Below, piece by piece: positions 15,525-24,404 of a DNA stretch of 34,772 nt. The notes under the pieces were generated by a model. That model saw only the letters and a list, made by a program, of their open reading frames with translations. It made no database searches and was not told where the DNA came from. Both the position numbers and the translations under genes were made by a program. Location: contig DASTRY010000101.1 of the NCBI GenBank assembly GCA_035760965.1, positions 1 through 34,772 of the forward strand, given 5' to 3'. Origin of the DNA: JADGHX01 sp035760965 (lineage in GTDB: Bacteria > Pseudomonadota > Gammaproteobacteria > Steroidobacterales > Steroidobacteraceae). Position 1 is the stretch's first letter; every line of letters starts with the position of its first letter.

Positions 15525-15535
15525 GGACCAGAGTA

Positions 15536-15551
15536 TGCAACCGGTATGCCA
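15536..15551 (-). promoter_or_regulatory. Sigma-54 promoter of the small RNA (-24/-12)
   Basis: The minus strand reads TGGCATACCGGTTGCA, an exact TGGC-N7-TTGCA core, preceded by C as the consensus prefers. The expected start is near 15525. It shares the first seven bases (TGGCATA) with the promoter in front of rpoN. Confidence 0.65.
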
Positions 15552-16361
15552 GCACCCTCGCGAGTAGGCACACTTCATGCTCGAGCTTACGCATGGCAGG
15601 AGGAGTGGTGAGCGTGTGCGCACCCGGAGCTTCCTGAGCGCAGCGGCGGAGCAGGACGGTTCGGAGGCTGCGCTCGGCGATTCCGATAGTGCGCCAAGCG
15701 GTTGTGATCGTTGGGATTCCGCTCACCCGCCGGCGCGCACGGCACCGGCCGCTGAAAATCCCGGGAACGATTGCGCCGCGTAAGAACCAGAGAGGCGAAG
15801 CGGATTTCCGGCGCGGCCGACGGGTTCGAGTCGGCGCGAGAGCGGTTTGAGGGGCTGCCCGGCGGCCCGAACAGCGTGTAAAACGTACAGGACGTGCAAA
15901 AAGTACGCGCTGCGGCCCTTCGGCAAGGTGAAGCGTAACTTTTTTACCGTGGACGCGTAGCTTGCGCGCGACAGATGTATCCGACAGGACCTTCAATCAC
16001 ATCGATTCTCGCGCGGGTGGCGCCTCGGTCTGCGCGGCGGTGCGCGCGCGACTCACGTCGGGTACTGCGCCGCCTTTCGCTTCCCAACGATTCTCTTCCC
16101 AACGACGAAGGTCCGCGCGTGGTAGCCTCCCGCGCTCGCGCACTCTGCGCCGATCGAGCCGCACGCCGAGGACCCTCGCGGCGATCGAGAGAAGTCCCAC
16201 TGTCCAGTTCATGCCGCGCCTCGCGCATTCGAGCGGAGTCGCGAGCCGAGCATCCCTCTTTCCTGTCGGGCAGCGGAGACACTTGCGAGAGAGCGTGACT
16301 GCGGCAGAGTGGCGCTCGAAAAAGGTACGACGACGACACGAGATGACGATACGAGGACGAA

Positions 16362-17756
<1,395 letters not shown>

Positions 17757-17763
17757 GCGCGCC

Positions 17764-17781
17764 GTGTCAGACGATTCCTAC
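17764..17781 (+). promoter_or_regulatory. Operator-like element, copy 3 of GTC(A/G)GA-N4-TCCTAC
   Basis: GTGTCAGACGATTCCTAC lies 81 bases before the ATG of the LuxR-type regulator and 7 bases after the enhancer-binding protein stop. A possible -10 box (TAAAGT, 17816-17821) lies further down. Position and likeness to the other copies suggest autoregulation by the LuxR-type regulator. Confidence 0.55.
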
Positions 17782-17809
17782 AGCGCCGTGCGCAGTGCGC
17801 GCGGCGCTG
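17781..17809 (+). repeat. Inverted repeat in the leader of the LuxR-type regulator gene
   Basis: CAGCGCCG (17781-17788) pairs with CGGCGCTG (17802-17809) across 13 GC-rich bases. It may end the upstream activator transcript or fold in the leader. There is no T-run. Confidence 0.35.
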
Positions 17810-17862
17810 AGTCGGTAAAGTCTCTTTCGCAGACAGAACCGTCGCCTTAACTTGACCCACCC

Positions 17863-18504
17863 ATGCCTGCCACACGTGTTGCCGTCGTCGATGATCACCA
17901 GCTCGTCCGCATCGGGCTGAAGCAGATCATCGAAGCGCAGCCGGATTTCACCTGGGTCGGCGAAGCGAAGACCGGCCGCGAGGCGCTCGCGCTGATGCGC
18001 AATACGCCTTGCGACGTGCTGCTGCTCGACCTGTCGCTGCCCGATATGTCCGGCCTCGACGTGCTGCGTCAGATCAAGACCCATCACGAAGCCGTGTCGA
18101 CGCTGGTGCTCAGCGCCTACCCCGAGACTCAGTACGGCTTGAACGTGCTGCGTGCGGGGGCGAGCGGCTTCATCAGCAAGAACGCCGACGACGCCGAGCT
18201 CTGTCGCGCCATCCGCGCCGCGCAGCGCGGCGGACGCTACGTCAGCCCCGAGCTTGCCGAGCTGCTCGTGAGCGGTATCCAGGGGGGCTCGCCGAACGAG
18301 CCCCGGCACAGCGTGCTGTCCGAACGCGAGTTCCAGATTTTTACGAAACTCGCCGAAGGGAAGAGCGTTTCGGAGATTGCCGCCAAACTGTTTCTCAGCG
18401 TGAAGACGGTCAGTACGTACCGCACGCGAATCCTGGAGAAGATGGGCATGAAGACGAACGCGGACATCACGTACTACGCCATCAAGAACAACTTGCTGCA
18501 GTGA
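17863..18504 (+). CDS. LuxR/NarL-family two-component response regulator
   Basis: This 213-residue protein starts at ATG 17863; no strong ribosome site is visible. The N-terminal receiver (about 1-120) has the acidic pair in VVDDHQLVRIGL, phospho-acceptor D56 in LLLDLSLPDMSG, and a conserved Ser/Lys segment (GFISKNADDAEL). The C-terminal LuxR-type HTH (about 147-207) reads LSEREFQIFTKLAEGKSVSE and KTVSTYRTRILEKMG. Proteins of this kind bind imperfect inverted repeats as dimers. The partly symmetric element GTCAGA-N4-TCCTAC lies 81 bases upstream and before three other stress-type genes in the window, which makes this protein the best candidate to bind it. It is followed closely by a lone receiver and faces a NarX/DegS-type kinase, a likely partner. 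Confidence 0.92.
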   Translation: MPATRVAVVDDHQLVRIGLKQIIEAQPDFTWVGEAKTGREALALMRNTPCDVLLLDLSLPDMSGLDVLRQIKTHHEAVSTLVLSAYPETQYGLNVLRAGASGFISKNADDAELCRAIRAAQRGGRYVSPELAELLVSGIQGGSPNEPRHSVLSEREFQIFTKLAEGKSVSEIAAKLFLSVKTVSTYRTRILEKMGMKTNADITYYAIKNNLLQ

Positions 18505-18509
18505 TCGTG

Positions 18510-18962
18510 ATGAGCCCCGATGAAGCTCGCGCCGGCTCCGTGACTGCTCTCACCGACACCGAGCGCCGCATTCTCCTGATCGAGGACTCGGACGTGCTCT
18601 CGCGACGGTTGGTCGACCTGCTCTCGGAGCCCGGCCGCTTGTCCGTCGCCGCTCAGGCCGCGACGCAGTCGGAGGCGCTGATGCGGCTCAAGGAGGCGGT
18701 GTTCGATGTGCTCGTCGTCGACATCGAGCTCGCCGAGGGCAATGGCGTGGCCGTGATCCGGCACGCGCGCCAGCTCTATCCACCGGAGGGCCAGCCGCTC
18801 ATCGTCGTGCTGACGAACTATGCGTCGGATTTCGTGCGCGATCATTGCTTCGCGGCCGGCGCGGACTACTTTCTCGACAAGATGCGCGACATCTCGCTGC
18901 TGAAGGGAATCGTGGCGGACGCGCAGTCGAAGTGGGCTCCCGCCCGCCAACCCGGACACTGA
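18510..18962 (+). CDS. Stand-alone receiver-domain protein
   Basis: This 150-residue protein starts at ATG 18510, five bases after the LuxR-type stop. In-frame GTG codons at 18501 and 18507 are alternatives; the first would overlap the stop. It is a single receiver with no output domain: ILLIEDSDVLSRRL, phospho-acceptor D71 in LVVDIELAEGNG, Thr in VVLTNYAS, Lys in YFLDKMRD. The last 15 residues are Pro/Arg-rich. Single receivers often act as phosphate shuttles or sinks, or as protein-contact regulators. It is co-transcribed with the LuxR-type regulator and is tail to tail, 3 bases apart, with the kinase gene at 18966-19943. That placement suggests that the three form one signalling unit. Confidence 0.88.
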   Translation: MSPDEARAGSVTALTDTERRILLIEDSDVLSRRLVDLLSEPGRLSVAAQAATQSEALMRLKEAVFDVLVVDIELAEGNGVAVIRHARQLYPPEGQPLIVVLTNYASDFVRDHCFAAGADYFLDKMRDISLLKGIVADAQSKWAPARQPGH

Positions 18963-18965
18963 ACG

Positions 18966-19943
18966 CTACGACGTCTGCGCCGTGAGCTGCGCCGGCGCCC
19001 CCGCGGTGCGAGTCTTCGGCAGCTCAATGCGCAAGGTCGTGCCTTCCGCGGGGCTCGATTCGATGGCGAACTGTCCGCCGAGCGCCTGCACGCGCTGACG
19101 CATGCCGGCAAGGCCGTGCGACCAGCGGAAGCGCGCATCGTCCAGCTGCATGCCCTTGCCATCGTCGATCAGCAGCAAGAGGAAGCGCTTGTCATCGCTC
19201 GTCAATGCGAGCCGCACCTGACGCGCGTGCGCGTGGCGCACGATGTTCGTGAGGCCTTCCTGGACGACGCGAAAGAGCGCGATGGCGCAGTCCTTCGGAA
19301 TGGACTCCGCGTCCTCCGACATCGTCACTTCGTACTGCAGCGACGCTTTCGTGCACACCGACTCGACGTGCGCACGCAGCGCCGTCGGCAAGCCGAAATG
19401 ATCGAGCAGCGAGGGACGCAGCTGCTCGACGACGCGGCGCTTCAGGTCCATCGCCTCATCGAGCACCGTGCCGAGCTGCGCGAGTCGCCCACCGTACTGC
19501 GCGTCCGGCAGTCGCGACTGCATCCACGACAGGTCCATTTTGGCCGCCGTGAGCAAGCCGCCCAGCTCATCGTGCAGATGACGCGCGAGCTCGGATTTTT
19601 CCTTCTCCGCCAGCTCCTGCAGGTGCGTCGAGAGCTCGGAGAGCTCCCGCGTGCGCAGCTCGAGCAGCTTCTCGAACTCCATGCCCTGGCGCTCGGCGGC
19701 CAGGCGCTCGCGCTCGCGGTGCGCTGCGTTCGAGACGAGGAGCCCGGCGGTGGCGGCGAGCAGCGCGAGGCTGACGAGAGTCATGGCCATGAGTGCGCTA
19801 GTGCGCTCGCTCGTCGCGGCGATGAGGATGATGACGACGAGCGCGAGGAGCAGCGCGATGCGCGTCGGCAGGGGCAGCAATCCGAACGACGCGGTCCAGC
19901 CGCGACTCGGTTTTCGCGTGAGATCTGCTCCGGCACTTACCAT
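18966..19943 (-). CDS. NarX/DegS-type sensor histidine kinase (HisKA_3)
   Basis: This protein has 325 residues from ATG 19943, with GAGGGG a few bases upstream. Two membrane helices (about 25-43 and 50-70) lie close together with almost no periplasmic loop, so an extracellular ligand domain is missing. A coiled coil follows (about 75-115), then the HisKA_3 domain with phospho-acceptor H124 in LARHLHDELGGLL. The HATPase has an N box VVQEGLTNIVRHAHA and a G box IDDGKGM, with a final HGLAGMRQRVQALGG typical of this family. NarX/DegS-type kinases pair with LuxR/NarL-type regulators, and the convergent gene at 17863 encodes exactly such a regulator. Sensing may be intramembrane or of a cytoplasmic signal. 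Confidence 0.92.
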   Translation of the reverse strand: MVSAGADLTRKPSRGWTASFGLLPLPTRIALLLALVVIILIAATSERTSALMAMTLVSLALLAATAGLLVSNAAHRERERLAAERQGMEFEKLLELRTRELSELSTHLQELAEKEKSELARHLHDELGGLLTAAKMDLSWMQSRLPDAQYGGRLAQLGTVLDEAMDLKRRVVEQLRPSLLDHFGLPTALRAHVESVCTKASLQYEVTMSEDAESIPKDCAIALFRVVQEGLTNIVRHAHARQVRLALTSDDKRFLLLLIDDGKGMQLDDARFRWSHGLAGMRQRVQALGGQFAIESSPAEGTTLRIELPKTRTAGAPAQLTAQTS

Positions 19944-20018
19944 TCGTCCCCTCTGCCTTCCCCGAAATCGGCGTCCACTTTACCGCGCCCCCTTGCGCTT
20001 GACTCCACCGCCGCCGGG

Positions 20019-20351
20019 TCATGCGTCGTCTTCGGCGCGGAGTGCGCGCGTGAACCACGACCCGAGCGTCAGGCCGAGCGCGAGCGCGCCGCCCACGACC
20101 GTCCACGGATTCTCGCGGGTGAAGGTCTCGGCGGCGACGGAGGCGCGCCGCGCGGCGACGCTCGCTTGCTCCTCGAGCTCGCCGAGGCGGTCCTTCGCAG
20201 CATCGAGGGCACCGTACATGCGCTCGCGCAATGCGCTCAGCGCTTCGTCCTTGTCGCGCGCGATGGCGTCGAGGAGGGCTTCGGCCTGAGCCACGACGTT
20301 GCGCAGCTCGTCCACGAGTGCAGCGCCACGTTCGGCAGTGCGCTCCATCAT
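20019..20351 (-). CDS. DUF883 (ElaB/YqjD-type) inner-membrane protein
   Basis: This protein has 110 residues from ATG 20351 (a second ATG follows directly), with AAGGAG well placed upstream. The N-terminal 75 residues form a charged amphipathic helix (LRNVVAQAEALLDAIARDKD...). The C-terminal segment ENPWTVVGGALALGLTLGSW is the glycine-zipper membrane anchor that defines DUF883. E. coli YqjD and ElaB are tail-anchored inner-membrane proteins that bind ribosomes in stationary phase and are stress-induced; that is family knowledge. It shares its upstream gap with the small basic protein gene and operator-like copy 4, about 173 bases from its start. A tiny possible membrane ORF lies just upstream (20371-20442). 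Confidence 0.85.
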   Translation of the reverse strand: MMERTAERGAALVDELRNVVAQAEALLDAIARDKDEALSALRERMYGALDAAKDRLGELEEQASVAARRASVAAETFTRENPWTVVGGALALGLTLGSWFTRALRAEDDA

Positions 20352-20370
20352 GTGCTCTCTCCTTTCGCGC

Positions 20371-20442
20371 TCACGTCGCCAGCAGAACGAGCAGCACTCC
20401 GCACGTCAGCGCAAACAAGGATGCCAAGTCTCTTGCACTCAT
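20371..20442 (-). CDS. Possible 23-residue single-helix membrane peptide
   Basis: The frame encodes MSARDLASLFALTCGVLLVL followed by LAT and a stop. It has a short polar start and one hydrophobic helix, and lies 19 bases before the DUF883 start in the same direction. No clear ribosome site precedes its ATG. It could be a small co-expressed membrane protein or a chance frame. I give it because the hydrophobic make-up is unlike the Arg-rich chance frames that dominate this GC-rich DNA. Confidence 0.3.
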   Translation of the reverse strand: MSARDLASLFALTCGVLLVLLAT

Positions 20443-20523
20443 GAGCTTGGACGCTATCGGCAACGCAACCGGCGCCCAATCGTCGAAGCGCCTCGCCAGG
20501 ACGCGGCCCCGGCTGACTCCGCC

Positions 20524-20540
20524 GTCAGACATGTCCTACA
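20524..20540 (+). promoter_or_regulatory. Operator-like element, copy 4 of GTC(A/G)GA-N4-TCCTAC
   Basis: GTCAGACATGTCCTACA is the most symmetric copy: 14 of 18 positions match its own reverse complement if the flanking base is included. It lies 67 bases before the start of the small basic protein gene and about 173 bases before the divergent DUF883 gene, so it could serve both. Confidence 0.6.
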
Positions 20541-20607
20541 TCGGCGGACGCCCGCCATGCGTTAGGTATCGGTACTCCAAACGTCCCATTCACGGGGGAG
20601 AGTCGAG

Positions 20608-20865
20608 ATGCCGAAGATTCAGGGTGAGGGTGATTACGAGGCCGCGCGCCGTTACGACAAACGCACGCGCGATTTCGTCAAGAAGGCGGGCGCCGGCGCG
20701 ACCAAGCGGGCGACCGGCGGTGTGGATCAGGCCGCGTTGCGCAAGGCGAAGAGCAAATCGAAAGGCGGCGGACAGGATGCGCGCGACGCGACGGTGTTGC
20801 GCAATCTCGAGGCCAAGCGCGCCAAGAAGGCGACCCGGACGAGCGCGCGCAGCCGCGCGCACTGA
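20608..20865 (+). CDS. Small basic protein of unknown function
   Basis: This protein has 85 residues from ATG 20608, with a strong GGGGGAGAG site. It begins MPKIQGEGDYEAARRYDKRT, a start motif I associate with small stress-linked proteins of proteobacteria, but I cannot name a family with confidence. The rest is rich in Lys, Arg, Ala and Gly (KAKSKSKGGG, KRAKKATRTSARSR), so it is strongly basic and probably disordered; nucleic-acid binding is possible. It has no signal or membrane segment. Candidate operator copy 4 lies 67 bases upstream. It ends 3 bases before the convergent apt stop. Confidence 0.75.
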   Translation: MPKIQGEGDYEAARRYDKRTRDFVKKAGAGATKRATGGVDQAALRKAKSKSKGGGQDARDATVLRNLEAKRAKKATRTSARSRAH

Positions 20866-20868
20866 AGC

Positions 20869-21405
20869 TCAGAAGGTCAGCAGCGTCCGTACCGGGACGC
20901 CGGCGGCTGCCAATTTGCGGGAGCCGCCGAGCTCGGGCAGATCGATGACGAAGCACGCGCCGAGCACTTCGGCGCCGCGTTGTCGCAGGAGTCGCACCGC
21001 GGCCTCGGCCGTGCCGCCCGTCGCGACGAGATCGTCGACGAGGATCAGCCGCTCCCCCGGACTCACCGCGTCGAGGTGCATCTCCATTTCGTCGAGCCCG
21101 TACTCGAGGGAGTAAGCAACGCGCACGGTGGTGTGCGGCAACTTGCCTTTCTTGCGGATCGGCACGAAGCCGGCGCCCAGCTGGTGCGCCACGGCGCCGC
21201 CGAGTATGAAGCCGCGCGCCTCGATGCCGGCGACGCGATCGACGCGAGTCTGCGCCCACGGTGCAACCAGCTCGTCCACCGTGAGCCGAAAGGCCCGCGC
21301 GTTGCCGAGCAGCGTCGTGATGTCGCGAAATTGGATTCCGGGTTTCGGATAGTCCGCGATCGTGCGGATCGCGCTCTTGAGCTCATGAAGAGTGGCGGCG
21401 TCCAT
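20869..21405 (-). CDS. apt: Adenine phosphoribosyltransferase
   Basis: This 178-residue protein converts adenine and PRPP to AMP and pyrophosphate in purine salvage, in the cytoplasm. Length matches the family (about 175-185). The N-terminal IADYPKPGIQFRDITTLLGN is the adenine-site hood typical of APRT. GIEARGFILGGAVAHQLGAG and VPIRKKGKLP follow. The PRPP-binding loop ILVDDLVATGGTAEAA is intact. The start ATG 21405 has no strong ribosome site. The gene is convergent with the small basic protein gene and lies downstream of egtD on the same strand with a 50-base gap, so read-through from egtBD is possible. Confidence 0.95.
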   Translation of the reverse strand: MDAATLHELKSAIRTIADYPKPGIQFRDITTLLGNARAFRLTVDELVAPWAQTRVDRVAGIEARGFILGGAVAHQLGAGFVPIRKKGKLPHTTVRVAYSLEYGLDEMEMHLDAVSPGERLILVDDLVATGGTAEAAVRLLRQRGAEVLGACFVIDLPELGGSRKLAAAGVPVRTLLTF

Positions 21406-21455
21406 GCGCCGATCTTAGCGCGGGCTCAGCGGGCGTGCGCGCGCGCCGCGCGCGT

Positions 21456-22436
21456 TCACGCCTCGAGATAGTTGACGCTGAACCAGCCGTGGGGATCGAG
21501 CCAGTGCTGGATGTGGCTCCAGCCGGCGCGCGCGGCCTGCGCCGCAAATCCCGCCACCGTGTACTTGTGGCAGTGCTCGGTCACGATGGCCTCGCCGGCG
21601 GCGAGCTCGATCACCTCGCCGGCCAGCGTCGCGCGCTGCGCGCGCGTGCTCACGAGATGCATCTCGATGCGGCTCGCGGCGGCGTTCCACACCGCGCGAT
21701 GCTGGAAGCTCTGCAGATCGAAACCCGCGCGCAGCTCGTGATTGAACCGACGGAGCACGTTCAAGTTGAACGCGGCCGTGACTCCGCGGGCATCGTCATA
21801 CGCGCGCACGAGCATGCCGGGGTCTTTCACGAGATCCGTGCCGATCAGGAGCCCGCCTCCCGCACCGGCGATGTCGCGCATCACGCGCAAGAGCCCGAGC
21901 GCCTGCGGCGGATCGAAGTTGCCGATCGTCGAGCCCGGAAAGAAAACGACGACGCGCTTCGCGCGACGATGCGCCTTCGGCAACGCGAACGGCTGCGTGA
22001 AATCCGCGCAGACCGGCAGCACTTCGAGCCTCGGATACGCGGCCGCAATGCCATGCGCAGCATTCAGCAGATGGCTGCGCGAGATGTCCACCGGCACATA
22101 CGCCGCGAGCGTCGGCAGCCGATCGAGCAGCAGTCGCGTCTTCATGCTGGAGCCGCTGCCGAGCTCGACGAGTAGCGCGTCCTCACCGATGTAGCTCGCC
22201 ATGTCGTCGCCATCGTCCGCGAGGATCCGCATCTCGGTGCGCGTCGGGTAGTACTCTTTCAGCTCGCAGATCTGGTCGAAGAGCTGCGAGCCGCGCGCAT
22301 CATAGAAATAAATCGGCGAGATCCGCTTCGGGTGCTCACGCAACCCCGCGAGCACATCCGCGGCGAACGGCTCGTACGCCGATTCCTTCGAGCTGCCGTG
22401 CCGCAGTCGGACCGGCGCGCCGTCCGCCGGGCTCAT
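21456..22436 (-). CDS. egtD: L-histidine N-alpha-methyltransferase (ergothioneine pathway)
   Basis: This 326-residue protein adds three methyl groups from SAM to histidine to make hercynine, the first step to ergothioneine. The ATG at 22436 overlaps the egtB stop by four bases (ATGA), so the two are coupled. Family marks are ISPIYFYDARGSQLFDQIC near the start, LVELGSGSSMKTRLLLD (SAM motif), KRVVVFFPGSTIGNF and LIGTDLVKD, and a C-terminal EHCHKYTVAGF segment. Length fits EgtD (about 320). With egtB next door the pathway assignment is firm. No egtA, egtC or egtE is in the window. Confidence 0.94.
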   Translation of the reverse strand: MSPADGAPVRLRHGSSKESAYEPFAADVLAGLREHPKRISPIYFYDARGSQLFDQICELKEYYPTRTEMRILADDGDDMASYIGEDALLVELGSGSSMKTRLLLDRLPTLAAYVPVDISRSHLLNAAHGIAAAYPRLEVLPVCADFTQPFALPKAHRRAKRVVVFFPGSTIGNFDPPQALGLLRVMRDIAGAGGGLLIGTDLVKDPGMLVRAYDDARGVTAAFNLNVLRRFNHELRAGFDLQSFQHRAVWNAAASRIEMHLVSTRAQRATLAGEVIELAAGEAIVTEHCHKYTVAGFAAQAARAGWSHIQHWLDPHGWFSVNYLEA

Positions 22437-23758
22437 CCCACGACATCCGTGGCGAGCCGCACGCCGCTGAACTGCCAGCGAGCGGTGGGATAGAAGAAAT
22501 TGCGGTACGTGAGCCGAATGTGACTGCGCGGCGTCGCGCACGAACCTCCGCGCAATACCATCTGATTCACCATGAACTTCCCGTTGTATTCGCCGAGCGC
22601 CCCGTGCAGCGGCTGGAAGCGCGGGTACGGCGCGTACGCCGAGCTCGTCCACTCCCAGACGTCCCCGAACAATTGCTGGAGCGGGACATTGTTCCGCTGG
22701 GTTCCCGCCTCGACAGGCACCGCAGCCTGCGGATGCCACGCGCCGTCTTCGACGAAGTTGCCGACGAGCGGCGCGCCGGAAGCGGCGTACTCCCATTCGA
22801 ATTCGGTCGGCAGACGGGCCCCGGCCCAGCGCGCGAACGCGTCCGCTTCGTAATAGCTCAGGTGACACACGGGCGCGTGCGGATCGAGATTGCGCGGCCC
22901 GGTTAGCGTGAATTCCTGCTCGAGCGACTCGGCCCAGTAGAGCGGGCGCTGCACCCCTTCCTTCTGCACCCACGCCCAGCCGTCGGCAAGCCAGAGCTCG
23001 GCGCGCTTGTAGCCGCCGGCCCGGATGAATTGCAGGTACTCGGCGTTCGTCGTCAGCCGGTTGGCGAGCCGGAAGGGCTCGAGATACACGCGATGCCGCG
23101 CGAGCTCGTTGTCGAAGCAGAAGCCCGTGCCGACGTGGCCGATCTCCACGAGCCCGCCCGCGAGCTCGCGAAACACGAGGCGCGTCGGCGTGCTGCGCTT
23201 TGCCGCGCCCGGCAGCGCCACGTACGCGGGCTGCAGCGGATTGCGCGAGAACATGTGCTTGAGATCGGTGAGCAGCAGCTCCTGGTGCTGTTGCTCGTGA
23301 TGCAGCCCGAGGACCACCACCTCGCGCAGCTCCGGCGGCAAGACCTCCCGCTCGAGCAGATGCTGCATCTCCTCGTCCACGTAGCCGCGATAGGCCCAGA
23401 CCTGCTCGATCGTCGGCCGCGAGAGCAGCCCGCGCTCCGGGCGGGCGTGCCGCGGACCGACGGCTTCGTAGTACGAATTGAAGAGATAGCGGAAAGCGTC
23501 GTCGAAGAACGCGTAGCCCTCGATCGCGTGCTGCAGCACGAATTCCTCGAAGAACCAGCTCGTGTGCGCGATGTGCCACTTGGCGGGGCTCGCATCGGGC
23601 ATCGACTGGATCGCGTAGTCGTCGGTTGCGAGCGGGCGGCAAAGCGCTTCCGTTGCCGCGCGCACCTGGCGGAGGCGGGCTGCGAGCGAAGCGGCCACGG
23701 TGTTCGGCGGCGCTTCAAGCGATGGGCGTGCTCGGTTCGGCAGCATCGGGCCGGGCAT
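22433..23758 (-). CDS. egtB: Sulfoxide synthase of the ergothioneine pathway
   Basis: This iron enzyme, 441 residues from ATG 23758 (ATG 23746 gives MLPNRARPS), joins hercynine to a thiol (gamma-Glu-Cys or Cys) with oxygen to form the sulfoxide intermediate. The N-terminal DinB-like half has PAKWHIAHTSWFFEEF and the iron-ligand motif LGLHHEQQHQELL. The C-terminal half is the FGE-sulfatase fold: PVCHLSYYEADAFARWAGAR, LPTEFEWEYAA, and a final LRGGSCATP plus RNFFYP. A TAGAAT box just before 23758 resembles a -10 element and would favour the 23746 start. egtD overlaps downstream. The absence of egtA and egtC nearby would suit a cysteine-using EgtB, but distant copies cannot be excluded. Confidence 0.93.
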   Translation of the reverse strand: MPGPMLPNRARPSLEAPPNTVAASLAARLRQVRAATEALCRPLATDDYAIQSMPDASPAKWHIAHTSWFFEEFVLQHAIEGYAFFDDAFRYLFNSYYEAVGPRHARPERGLLSRPTIEQVWAYRGYVDEEMQHLLEREVLPPELREVVVLGLHHEQQHQELLLTDLKHMFSRNPLQPAYVALPGAAKRSTPTRLVFRELAGGLVEIGHVGTGFCFDNELARHRVYLEPFRLANRLTTNAEYLQFIRAGGYKRAELWLADGWAWVQKEGVQRPLYWAESLEQEFTLTGPRNLDPHAPVCHLSYYEADAFARWAGARLPTEFEWEYAASGAPLVGNFVEDGAWHPQAAVPVEAGTQRNNVPLQQLFGDVWEWTSSAYAPYPRFQPLHGALGEYNGKFMVNQMVLRGGSCATPRSHIRLTYRNFFYPTARWQFSGVRLATDVVG

Positions 23759-23815
23759 TCTAGGCCCATGCCGGGGCGTGGCCTATAACCCGATCGAGGG
23801 AAGAGCCCGGCTTGC

Positions 23816-24118
23816 TCAGCCGCCTGACTCCGAATGCTCGGTGACGTGCAGCGCAAGCTGCGCGACCGCCTCTTCGAAGCGGCCGATGTGCGTCCAGTCG
23901 CCGTGCCGGGCGCGCCAAAGCGGGGTCCCTCGAAGCGGGCTCACGGTGGCATCGTGCTCAGCGCGCGTCAGCTGGTTCAGCACGTCCTGCGCGACCTCGT
24001 GGGGGTGGCGCGGCCAGCGTGCCCAGATGCTGAGGCCGGGCAGCCCATTGCCCGGGCCGGCGCTGATGTCCGTCGGCACGCCGAGACGGCGCGCGGCGCT
24101 CAACAGCAAATCACTCAT
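23816..24118 (-). CDS. Small protein of unknown function
   Basis: This protein has 100 residues from ATG 24118, with GGAG six bases upstream. I recognise no family. It has no membrane segment. Readable parts are LLLSAARRLGVPTDISAGPG, then GLSIWARWPRHPHEVAQDVL and a helical end (HIGRFEEAVAQLALHVTEH). It lies about 57 bases upstream of egtB on the same strand, so they might share a transcript. The reading frame has neighbour-like codon use. The 286-base gap upstream, to the metallopeptidase gene, shows no clear promoter for it. Confidence 0.55.
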   Translation of the reverse strand: MSDLLLSAARRLGVPTDISAGPGNGLPGLSIWARWPRHPHEVAQDVLNQLTRAEHDATVSPLRGTPLWRARHGDWTHIGRFEEAVAQLALHVTEHSESGG

Positions 24119-24404
24119 GTAACACTCCATCCGCCCTCGACAGAAACCCGCCGCGCCCACATCGCGGGGGCCGCGGGCTCGGGCTGAACCCTGCGCGCGC
24201 GGCCTGAAATTTCCGCAAGAATTAGTCCCGCAGCGCACAAGAGGTGGCGGTCCCAGTACGCCGGATGGCCGTCGATGTGGGACGAGCGTGCGCCGGCGCG
24301 CGGCGATTTCGACGAGAATTCGACCAATCGAGTGCGAAAGCGTCTGCCCCCCGCGACGAGGCCGCTATCATGGCCGCCTTCTCGCGCTTTCCGGATCGCA
24401 TCGC

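Larger units (their letters stand above)
15409..16361. other. Large non-coding gap between hybrid kinase and sigma-54 activator
   Basis: About 950 bases carry no convincing gene. Open frames on both strands (for example minus 15517-15996 and plus 15962-16387) are Arg-rich, lack good ribosome sites and look like GC-driven chance frames. The gap holds a minus-strand small-RNA candidate with a sigma-54 promoter and terminator (15420-15551). An AT-richer patch around 15878-15950 has a near-repeat (GTAAAACGTAC and GTGCAAAAAGTAC) and a run of six T after a small CCTT-CGGC-AAGG hairpin. A weak copy of the GTCAGA-N4-TCCTAC element lies at 15970-15985 (GACAGATGTATCCGAC). The remainder is probably the leader and control region of the activator gene. 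Confidence 0.6.

Noticed and set aside
15524..15539. Plus-strand TGGACCAGAGTATGCA as a further sigma-54 promoter
   Set aside because: Doublet spacing fits, but both boxes are off consensus and it overlaps the much better minus-strand site.
15970..15985. Fifth copy of the GTCAGA-N4-TCCTAC element (GACAGATGTATCCGAC)
   Set aside because: Two of the twelve defining bases differ and it lies 376 bases from the nearest start; kept only as a note.
15517..15996. 159-residue minus-strand frame in the large gap
   Set aside because: No ribosome site, Arg-rich, no domain; it overlaps the sigma-54 promoter of the small RNA.
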